Part shown: positions 57,140 to 64,000 of the stretch, piece by piece | Numbering within the stretch: the stretch's first letter is position 1 | Layout of the letters: each line of letters begins with the position of its first letter | Source of the DNA: CAWVSB01 sp046710535 | GTDB taxonomy: Bacteria; Pseudomonadota; Gammaproteobacteria; Pseudomonadales; CAWVSB01 | NCBI GenBank assembly: GCA_046710535.1 | Contig: JBKEHH010000004.1 | Location: 62,001 to 126,000 of the forward strand | Length of the DNA stretch: 64,000 nucleotides | Direction of reading: 5' to 3' | The notes under the pieces: model-generated | Told to the model about the DNA's origin: nothing | The model's input: only the letters and a program-made list of their open reading frames with translations | The model's database searches: none | Made by a program: the position numbers and the translations under genes

Positions 57140-58120
57140 ATGAAAGATCCAGTTCGCGTTACCGTCACCGGTGCTGCCGGCCAAATCAGTTATGCCCTAT
57201 TATTCCGTATTGCTTCTGGCGATATGCTGGGTAAAGACCAACCCGTTATTTTGCAATTGCTAGAAATCACCCCGGCGCTTGAAGCATTAAAAGGCGCAGC
57301 GATGGAATTAGACGACTGTGCATTCCCACTGTTGCAAAACATTGTCTGCACAGATCAGCCTGAAGTTGCCTTTAAAGATACCGACTACGCATTGTTAGTT
57401 GGCGCGCGTCCACGTGGCCCAGGTATGGAGCGTAAAGATTTATTAGAAGCTAATGCTGCAATCTTCTCAGTGCAAGGTAAGGCGATTGACGCTGTTGCTA
57501 GCCGCGATATTAAAGTTTTGGTTGTTGGCAACCCAGCAAACACTAACTCGTTAATCTGCCAGCGCAATGCACCAAGTATTGACCCACGCAACTTTACTGC
57601 GATGACTCGTCTAGACCACAACCGTGCTCTAACTCAGTTAGCGCAAAAAGTTGGCAGCCATAACAGCAATGTTACTCACATGACTATTTGGGGTAATCAC
57701 TCATCTACTCAATACCCAGATCTTCACAACACTAAAGTAGACGGCAAAGCTGCTTTAGAGTCGGTATCTCAAGACTGGTACGAAGCCGACTTTATTCCTA
57801 CGGTACAGCAACGTGGCGCGGCTATTATCGCTGCTCGCGGCGCATCTAGTGCTGCATCTGCTGCCAATGCGGCGATTGACCATATGCGTACTTGGGCACT
57901 TGGCTCAGCTGAAGGCGATTGGGTAAGCATGGGCGTATACAGCGATGGCTCTTACGGTATTACCGAAGGTTTGATCTACTCGTTCCCAGTAACTTGCCAA
58001 AATGGCGACTGGAGCATTGTTCAAGGTCTAGAAATCAATGATTTCAGCCGCGAAAAAATGACTGCGACTCAAACTGAGTTAACTGAAGAACGTGATGCGG
58101 TAGCACACCTACTTCCATAA
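57140..58120 (+). CDS. mdh: malate dehydrogenase (group 2 type)
   Basis: Oxidises malate to oxaloacetate with NAD in the TCA cycle. From the ATG at 57140 it has 326 residues; AGGA lies nine bases upstream, while the longer frame starts with TTG at 57122. The NAD loop is VTGAAGQISYALLFRIA near residue 7. VGNPANTNS, TRLDHNRA and IWGNHSSTQYPD (catalytic histidine) follow. These mark the cytosolic-type MDH common outside the enteric bacteria. A strong terminator follows. Confidence 0.96.
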   Translation: MKDPVRVTVTGAAGQISYALLFRIASGDMLGKDQPVILQLLEITPALEALKGAAMELDDCAFPLLQNIVCTDQPEVAFKDTDYALLVGARPRGPGMERKDLLEANAAIFSVQGKAIDAVASRDIKVLVVGNPANTNSLICQRNAPSIDPRNFTAMTRLDHNRALTQLAQKVGSHNSNVTHMTIWGNHSSTQYPDLHNTKVDGKAALESVSQDWYEADFIPTVQQRGAAIIAARGASSAASAANAAIDHMRTWALGSAEGDWVSMGVYSDGSYGITEGLIYSFPVTCQNGDWSIVQGLEINDFSREKMTATQTELTEERDAVAHLLP

Positions 58121-58139
58121 GCTCTAGTAAGTAGTAAAC

Positions 58140-58164
58140 TAAGGCGCCGCAAGGCGCTTTTTTT
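58140..58164 (+). terminator. Rho-independent terminator after mdh
   Basis: GCGCC and GGCGC pair around a GCAA tetraloop, with A and G bases extending the stem against the T run (seven T). It begins 20 bases after the mdh stop. Confidence 0.88.
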
Positions 58165-58190
58165 ATAGGTATGAAAATGAAAAAAAACCG

Positions 58191-59531
58191 TTGTTAGCAA
58201 TAGTCGTTAGCTCCCTACTTTTCTGTGTCTACTGGGTTAGTCGACAGTTACCCGCAGCACCCGGTTTTGTCGCGCTTTATGCCTGCGGTGACAAATTTGT
58301 CAGCAAGCGTAAAAACGATGCCGCAGTTATTAAAGACGCACAAGCGGCTTTTTTAATACTTAAACTAACATCAGTCAATATCGACAGTACCTCCCAAACT
58401 GTTAACGCAACACTGCCATTAGGTCTATTTAAACAAACGGCAGTATATAGCCCTAAAGTTGGCTGCACTTTAGCAAAAAACAAAACTGTAGCAGAGCTTA
58501 AACAACAAGCGTTGAGCTACACTTTTGAGATAGACAGAAAAGCTCAACACAGCTTCAATGTCGCTAGCAAAAACGAAACCTTAGAGACTCTTCTAGATAA
58601 GACATTTGAGGAACCCACAGGTAGCAGTCAGCGTAATACACGCGTCATCATCGTTATTAAACACGGTAAAATATTAGCCGAACGCTATGCCACAGGTTTT
58701 AACCAACAGTCGCCTCTACTAGGCTGGTCAATGACCAAAGGCTTGATGAATGCAATTACCGGCATTCTTATCAAACAAAGTCAGCTTACCTTAACGCAAA
58801 ATAATTTATTACCACTTTGGCAAAACGACCAGCGCGCCAATATAACCATTGAAAACTTACTCAACATGGATACTGGCTTAGCTTTTGCCGAAGGGTATGG
58901 CCTAGGTGGAGACGCAACTATTATGTTGTTCAATTCAGCCGACACATCAGCTTATGCCGCCGACATGCCCTTGGAATATAAACTAGGCACGCATTGGAGC
59001 TACTCTAGCGGTACCACAAATTTACTTGCACACATGCTGCGTAAGCAGGCAGGGCTCGATGCTGCTGAATTTTATGACTTTATGTATCGTGAGTTATTTA
59101 ACCCACTGGGCATGACCAGTATGGTTATTCAAACAGACGAATCGGGGGACCCAATTGCGTCCAGCTTTGGTTATGCCACAGCACGCGACTGGGCAAAGTT
59201 TGGCTTACTGTATTTAAATAACGGCGTCTGGAACGGGCAGCAGATATTACCTAAAGGCTGGACAGATTACACACGTCTGCCCCTACCCCATGCAGAGAAA
59301 GGCGGCTACAAAGCTCAATTTTGGTTAAACTCCGGCGAAAAGAATAATCCAGAAAATAGATATTTCGACAAATTGCCAACAGATTTTTATGCAGCACTAG
59401 GCCATGAAGGTCAACAGCTAATGATTTCGCCCTCACTGAATATGATAGTGGTAAGATTAGGTAGAACAATTGATGACAGCTGGGATGAAAATACATTTAT
59501 CAGCAACGTTATCAAAGCGACAACCTTTTAA
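58191..59531 (+). CDS. serine beta-lactamase-like hydrolase, start disrupted
   Basis: A protein of the class C beta-lactamase / 6-aminohexanoate-dimer hydrolase type. A hydrophobic N-terminal helix (LAIVVSSLLFCVYWV) leads to the catalytic SxxK, S180-M-T-K183 in LGWSMTKG. YSS at 271-273 stands where the YxN motif lies, and HEGQQ is near residue 409. No ATG is in frame: the natural start ATGAAAATG at 58171-58179 is put out of frame by an A run at 58180-58187. One extra A would give MKMKKKPLLAIVV. As written, translation would need the TTG at 58191, which lacks a ribosome site. Substrate unknown. Confidence 0.82.
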   Translation: MLAIVVSSLLFCVYWVSRQLPAAPGFVALYACGDKFVSKRKNDAAVIKDAQAAFLILKLTSVNIDSTSQTVNATLPLGLFKQTAVYSPKVGCTLAKNKTVAELKQQALSYTFEIDRKAQHSFNVASKNETLETLLDKTFEEPTGSSQRNTRVIIVIKHGKILAERYATGFNQQSPLLGWSMTKGLMNAITGILIKQSQLTLTQNNLLPLWQNDQRANITIENLLNMDTGLAFAEGYGLGGDATIMLFNSADTSAYAADMPLEYKLGTHWSYSSGTTNLLAHMLRKQAGLDAAEFYDFMYRELFNPLGMTSMVIQTDESGDPIASSFGYATARDWAKFGLLYLNNGVWNGQQILPKGWTDYTRLPLPHAEKGGYKAQFWLNSGEKNNPENRYFDKLPTDFYAALGHEGQQLMISPSLNMIVVRLGRTIDDSWDENTFISNVIKATTF

Positions 59532-59547
59532 ATTTATAGTCACGCCA

Positions 59548-59910
59548 ATGCCAAGCCAATTACTGATTTCTATCGCTGCGCTAATACACTTTATATTTAT
59601 AGTGTTTGTTGTCTGCGGCGGTTTATTTACCACCGCTATACCTCAACTAATCTGGGCACATATTGTTTGTGCCGTTTATGGAATTTTAATGATGACCGTA
59701 GGTTGGCGCTGTCCTTTGTCACAGTATGAAGCTGAGCTGCGAATAAAACGCGGTCAAGATATTAACGTCGATGACTGGGAGTTCTTGGCTCATTACTTCT
59801 TTCGCCATATCGGCCTGCGCGGCAACGAATGGTTTGTCACTGTTATTTTTGTTATTGCCTTACTAGGGTTTAATTATCAACCCTATTATTCAATGATCAG
59901 CAGTATTTAA
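59548..59910 (+). CDS. DUF2784 family membrane protein
   Basis: A small membrane protein of 120 residues from the ATG at 59548 (MPSQLLISIAALIHF), with helices at about 3-28, 36-56 and 98-117. YEAELRIKRGQD and FLAHYFF in the middle fit DUF2784, whose function is unknown. The open frame reaches back to 59470 inside the hydrolase gene, but the added text is not membrane-like. No clear ribosome site precedes either start. Its stop abuts that of the convergent acyl-CoA synthetase gene. Confidence 0.75.
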   Translation: MPSQLLISIAALIHFIFIVFVVCGGLFTTAIPQLIWAHIVCAVYGILMMTVGWRCPLSQYEAELRIKRGQDINVDDWEFLAHYFFRHIGLRGNEWFVTVIFVIALLGFNYQPYYSMISSI

Positions 59911-61449
59911 TTAAAACGGCGCTGGCTCAGAGAATTTTTCCCGTAGCTGAGGCTTTAATAATTTACCAGATGGGTTTCTTGGTAGAGTATCTACAAATTC
60001 AAATAGCTGTGGTATTTTATAACTAGCTAAGTTTTGTTTACAATAATTGATTAATGACTCAGCAGTTGGACTTTGTCCTGGTGCAGCAACAACTATCGCC
60101 AAAGGTGTTTCACCCCACTTAGCAGATGTTAATCCAATCACTGCAGCTTCTTGCACTTCAATACAAGCCGCCAAAATATTTTCTAATTCAGCAGGGTAAA
60201 TATTCTCACCGCCAGAGATAATCATATCTTTCATCCGATCGCGAATAGTAATAAAACCATCACTATCTATCGAGCATAAATCCCCAGTGTGCAGCCAACC
60301 ATCTCGCAGCGCCTCTGCCGTCGCCTCCGGCTTATTCCAGTAGCCCAGCATCATATGTTTACCAGATAATATTAACTCACCAATCTCTTCACCATTACCA
60401 GCTACATCGCTACCATCAGCGCGCACTATTCTGGCTTCGGTATGCATTTGTGGTTTACCGCAAGAGCCAACTTTATCTTCACCATCACCGGGTAATAACA
60501 AAGTGCCTGGGCCGCAAGATTCGGTTAAGCCATAGGCTTGATAAATCATAATACCGAGTGCCTCATACTCTTTTAGCAATGAGACTGGTACTGGCGCCGC
60601 GCCGGTGGCTATCCAGCGAATGCTGCTCATATCAGTTTTTTCAAACTCAGGTGTTCTCAACATAAATTGTAGCAAGGCTGGCACTGACATAGTAATGGTG
60701 ATTTTTTCTTGCTCAATGGCCTTAAACATTTCAGGTAAATCAAGATCGCGCATAATTACGCCGGTAGCGCCGCGGTGAACCAATTGAGATACAGGAATTA
60801 ACGTACCAACATGGAACATAGGCATTGGCATCAGAAAGCGATCTTCATTTTGCATGTCAGAGGTAACGAGACTGGTAAATTCAGCCCACAGCATATTGTT
60901 ATGACTATGCATTACTCCTTTGGGGTGGCCGGTAGTGCCGGACGTATACATAATAAACAGTAAATCATCATCGCCACCGCCAATGGCCGGTTCGCTATCA
61001 CCAGCCCTTTCGGCAAGCTCGTCATAATCACTGGCATAACTAGGGCTGCTAGCGCCTATAGAGACATAGTGTTCGATAGAAGAGTTTAAGTCTTTTACCT
61101 GCCCTACCAGCTCATTAAAAACAGTATCAAACAACAACACAGTCACCCCAGCATCAGTCAAAATATAATTGGCCTCATTGGCCACCAAACGCCAATTAAC
61201 GGGCACCATTACGGCCCCAATTTTTGCTAAAGCAAAATAGCTTTCTACAAATTCAATACCATTTTTGCAAAGAGTCGCGACTCTATCCCCAGGTTTCACT
61301 CCTAAACCCTGCAGTGCATTAGCGGTTTTGTTACAGCGCTTATTTAGGGCTAAAAATGTAAATCGACGCTGCTTTTCAAATTCAACAAATGCTTCCTTAT
61401 TGCTGCTTATTTTTGAGCGTTTGGTGAGGTGTGAACCTATGTTATGCAT
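59911..61449 (-). CDS. acyl-CoA synthetase (AMP-binding, long-chain fatty acid CoA ligase type)
   Basis: Activates a carboxylic acid to its CoA thioester through an acyl-adenylate. The AMP-binding core shows YTSGTTGHPKGVMHSH near residue 175, the A5 block YQAYGLTES, GWLHTGD and the C-terminal lysine block PRNPSGKLLK. I start it at the ATG at 61447-61449 (MHNIGSHLTKRSK), with AGGA seven bases upstream, giving 512 residues. The longer frame to 61488 adds 13 residues. The chain-length preference cannot be read from sequence. It is monocistronic here. Confidence 0.9.
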   Translation of the reverse strand: MHNIGSHLTKRSKISSNKEAFVEFEKQRRFTFLALNKRCNKTANALQGLGVKPGDRVATLCKNGIEFVESYFALAKIGAVMVPVNWRLVANEANYILTDAGVTVLLFDTVFNELVGQVKDLNSSIEHYVSIGASSPSYASDYDELAERAGDSEPAIGGGDDDLLFIMYTSGTTGHPKGVMHSHNNMLWAEFTSLVTSDMQNEDRFLMPMPMFHVGTLIPVSQLVHRGATGVIMRDLDLPEMFKAIEQEKITITMSVPALLQFMLRTPEFEKTDMSSIRWIATGAAPVPVSLLKEYEALGIMIYQAYGLTESCGPGTLLLPGDGEDKVGSCGKPQMHTEARIVRADGSDVAGNGEEIGELILSGKHMMLGYWNKPEATAEALRDGWLHTGDLCSIDSDGFITIRDRMKDMIISGGENIYPAELENILAACIEVQEAAVIGLTSAKWGETPLAIVVAAPGQSPTAESLINYCKQNLASYKIPQLFEFVDTLPRNPSGKLLKPQLREKFSEPAPF

Positions 61450-61488
61450 ATCGTATCCTAGTTGATAAAAATCTCGCAGCACCAACAA

Positions 61489-61798
61489 TGTGGTCGCTAT
61501 GTCGTTAAGGAGATAGCCCTAACTTGAAACAACATACTAAGCGCTAAACGTTTGTATTAACCATACAGCAGGTTACCGACTGTCACCATTTCAATACTGT
61601 TAACTAAGCTCGAACACTAGTATTAAAAATGCTAACGATGGTGTAGCCAAGAATTAAATATGAAAATAATCCGACTCCATCAGTATTCATTGGATATTAT
61701 TCCTATTCAATCTAGAATAGTTAGCTACTCACACTATCAAAATATTATTGCTGAATTCAGCTACTGCTAGCAATTAGCTATTTAACAGGAGGTTATAT
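61489..61798. other. 310-base gap between divergent acyl-CoA synthetase and ppc genes
   Basis: No gene is visible. It holds the ppc promoter and an overlapping palindrome (given as its own entry) and should hold a leftward promoter. Confidence 0.5.
61690..61720 (+). promoter_or_regulatory. ppc promoter with a palindrome over the -10 box
   Basis: TTGGAT (61690-61695) and TAGAAT (61713-61718) are spaced 17 bases. CTATTC (61703-61708) and GAATAG (61715-61720) are exact arms of an 18-base inverted repeat that covers the -10, a repressor-type placement. Confidence 0.5.
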
Positions 61799-64000
61799 AT
61801 GTCTGACCAGTACAGCGCATTGCGCAAAAATGTTCGTAAATTAGGCGATATGCTCGGCGATACGCTCGTAGAAGCAGAAGGCGAAGACCTGCTAGCACAG
61901 GTTGAAAAAATTCGGTTATTGTCCAAGGCCGCTCGCAGTGGTGATGTTGATAGCCATCAGGAGCTACTAACAGAATTAAACCAGCTATCTGGCGATAGAC
62001 TAGTTGCCGTAGTGCGCTCATTTAATCAATTTTTAAATCTAGCCAATATAGCTGACCAACACCACACTATCAGCCGAGATGCTGTGGCTGAGTTTTCCGC
62101 CACCAACACACTGAACGACCTCTTTTCACTGTTAGATGATAAAAACATTACCGACGATATAGTGACAACGACAATTACAGAATTAAATATCGAATTAGTA
62201 CTAACCGCCCACCCCACTGAGATTACCCGCCGCACTTTAATACATAAATATGCCGAAATAGATGATTGCCTCGGTAAGCTAGAGTTGAGCGGTATGACTG
62301 AGCGAGAACAAGTCACCCTTGAAAATCGCTTGCGTGAATTGATTACTCAAATATGGCACTCCAATGAATTTAGGCAAAAACGACCGACGCCAGTGGATGA
62401 AGCCAAGTGGGGCTTTGCCGTAGTGGAAAATTCGTTATGGCAAGCGGTACCAGATTTTTTACGACGCTTAGACAGCACCTTATCTCAAGCAACTAATGCC
62501 GTACTGCCAATCGGTGCAGCACCAGTAAAGTTTGTCTCATGGATGGGTGGAGACCGCGATGGCAACCCTAATGTTACCGCTGATATTACCCGCGAGGTAT
62601 TAATGCTTAGCCGCTGGAAGGCGGCAGATTTGTATCTACCTGAAATAATGGCGCTAATAGAAGAGTTATCAATGAAACGTTGCTCAAGTGACTTACAAGC
62701 GCTAGCTGGTGATACCTTCGAACCTTATCGAGAGATCCTTAAGCCGCTGCGTAACTTGTTAAGTAATACAATAGAGACACTTAACGCCAAACTTATTGGC
62801 GCTGGCCGAACTCACGATATAGTTCTTAGCGATGAAAGCCAACTATGGGATCCGCTATTACTATGCTGGCAATCATTACATGAATGCGGCATGGCTCGGA
62901 TTGCCGATGGCCGCCTGCTAGATCTATTGCGCAGGGTAAAATGTTTTGGCATTCATTTGGTTCGCCTTGATGTTCGCCAAGAAAGTGACCGTCATACCGA
63001 AGTATTGTCTGAACTTACTCAACATTTAGATTTGGGCGATTACGCCCAATGGAATGAACAACAACGCAGCGATTTTTTACTCACCGAACTTAAAAACAAA
63101 CGACCGCTATTTCCCAAATACTGGCAACCGTCGACTAATGTGCAAGAGGTTTTAAATACTTTTGCAGTGGTCGCCGAACAACCCGCCGCCGCAATGGGTG
63201 GTTATATTATTTCTATGGCTAGACAGGCTTCGGATATATTAGCGGTACAGCTATTAATGAAAGAAGCTGGCGCAGAATTCCGCTTGCCAGTTGGGCCGTT
63301 ATTTGAAACCTTAGACGACTTAAACAGAGCTGAAGAAGTAATGGAATCTCTACTTAGTAACGAGTGGTACCGAAGTAAGTTAGACGGCAAGCAAATGGTG
63401 ATGATTGGTTATTCGGACTCGGCCAAAGACGCCGGCGTATTTGCAGCTTCATGGGCCCAATACCGCGCCCAAGAGAATCTACTCAATGTTTGCAGCAAAC
63501 ACGATATTAAACTCACTCTATTTCATGGCCGTGGCGGCACTATTGGCCGTGGTGGCGCACCAGCTCATCAAGCCCTACTATCCCAGCCTCCCGGCTCGCT
63601 TCGTGGCGGCTTAAGAGTCACCGAACAGGGAGAAATGATTAGAGCCAAATTAGGCTTACCGGCCATCGCTATTAAATCGCTAGCTCTTTACGCTAGCGCA
63701 ATAGTACAAGCTAACTTACTAGAACCGCCCAAACCACAACCCAATTGGCGTGAAGCAATGGACGTACTGGCCGAGCAATCTTGTACGCACTATCGCGCTA
63801 TGTTGCGCGGTGAGGAAAATTTTGTTGAATATTTTCGCCAAGCAACGCCGGTTCAGGAGCTTGCAGACTTGCCTTTAGGCTCGCGTCCAGCTAAACGAAA
63901 AGCCACTGGCGGTATTGAGACATTGCCCGCAATTCCGTGGATTTTTGCCTGGAGTCAAAATCGGCTACTAGTACCGGCATGGCTAGGTGCTGGGGCCGCG
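61799..64000 (+). CDS. ppc: phosphoenolpyruvate carboxylase, N-terminal 734 codons (runs off the window)
   Basis: Carboxylates PEP with bicarbonate to oxaloacetate, refilling the TCA cycle. The ATG at 61799 follows a full AGGAGG (61787-61792). The catalytic H138 is in ELVLTAHPTEITRRT. SWMGGDRDGNPNVT, GIHLVRLDVRQES, MIGYSDSAKDAG and the glycine-rich FHGRGGTIGRGG (second catalytic block) follow in order. A full protein has about 880 residues, so roughly the last 145 are missing from the window. Reading frame open throughout. Confidence 0.96.
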   Translation, partial: MSDQYSALRKNVRKLGDMLGDTLVEAEGEDLLAQVEKIRLLSKAARSGDVDSHQELLTELNQLSGDRLVAVVRSFNQFLNLANIADQHHTISRDAVAEFSATNTLNDLFSLLDDKNITDDIVTTTITELNIELVLTAHPTEITRRTLIHKYAEIDDCLGKLELSGMTEREQVTLENRLRELITQIWHSNEFRQKRPTPVDEAKWGFAVVENSLWQAVPDFLRRLDSTLSQATNAVLPIGAAPVKFVSWMGGDRDGNPNVTADITREVLMLSRWKAADLYLPEIMALIEELSMKRCSSDLQALAGDTFEPYREILKPLRNLLSNTIETLNAKLIGAGRTHDIVLSDESQLWDPLLLCWQSLHECGMARIADGRLLDLLRRVKCFGIHLVRLDVRQESDRHTEVLSELTQHLDLGDYAQWNEQQRSDFLLTELKNKRPLFPKYWQPSTNVQEVLNTFAVVAEQPAAAMGGYIISMARQASDILAVQLLMKEAGAEFRLPVGPLFETLDDLNRAEEVMESLLSNEWYRSKLDGKQMVMIGYSDSAKDAGVFAASWAQYRAQENLLNVCSKHDIKLTLFHGRGGTIGRGGAPAHQALLSQPPGSLRGGLRVTEQGEMIRAKLGLPAIAIKSLALYASAIVQANLLEPPKPQPNWREAMDVLAEQSCTHYRAMLRGEENFVEYFRQATPVQELADLPLGSRPAKRKATGGIETLPAIPWIFAWSQNRLLVPAWLGAGAA

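Overview
The window is chromosomal backbone of a moderate-GC gammaproteobacterium. Much of the gene order matches what I remember of Pseudomonas and relatives: lpxH-ppiB-glnS-cysS; metZ-purF-cvpA-dedD-folC-accD with trpF and truA, then fimV-asd-leuB-leuD-leuC-lysR; ligA-zipA-smc; and a complete ccmABCDEFGHI set. Together with miaE, FimV, TgpA and a low GC for a pseudomonad, this suggests a marine Cellvibrionales-like lineage. That placement is inference from memory of gene order, not from a search. I see no rRNA, tRNA, CRISPR array, insertion sequence or prophage.

Layout. 1-9.4 kb: a leftward glnS-cysS-DUF3604-radical SAM run (the last gene leaves the window), rightward ppiB-lpxH, then leftward miaE and a degenerate HD-GYP gene. 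9.4-15.7 kb: an eroded stretch with three decayed genes (an alpha/beta hydrolase, a beta-rich exported protein, an N-acyl-D-amino-acid deacylase) around one intact gene, a 928-residue aconitase B that looks like the Bacteroidota type. 15.6-19.6 kb: moxR-DUF58-tgpA, a transglutaminase set. 19.6-36.4 kb: one long leftward biosynthetic block (methionine, purine, folate, malonyl-CoA, tryptophan, leucine, aspartate family) with fimV and truA, ended by a divergent LysR regulator. 37-42 kb: accessory genes, namely a frameshifted lipoprotein, a thioesterase, a flavodoxin-like protein and an FHA-GGDEF protein. 42-57 kb: smc-zipA-ligA (chromosome and division) and ttcA-ccmABCDEFGHI (cytochrome c maturation). 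57-64 kb: mdh, a serine hydrolase with a broken start, a DUF2784 protein, an acyl-CoA synthetase and the first 734 codons of ppc.

Functionally this is core metabolism: AcnB and Mdh in the TCA cycle with Ppc refilling oxaloacetate, AccD for fatty acids, Trp, Leu, Met and purine synthesis, and Ccm for respiratory cytochromes. I found no convincing new multigene system. The points worth a second look are the foreign-looking acnB among pseudogenes, two reading-frame breaks at homopolymers, two cyclic-di-GMP-type proteins with altered active sites, and several well-formed palindromes at promoters (ppiB/glnS, leuC/lysR, fimV, ppc).
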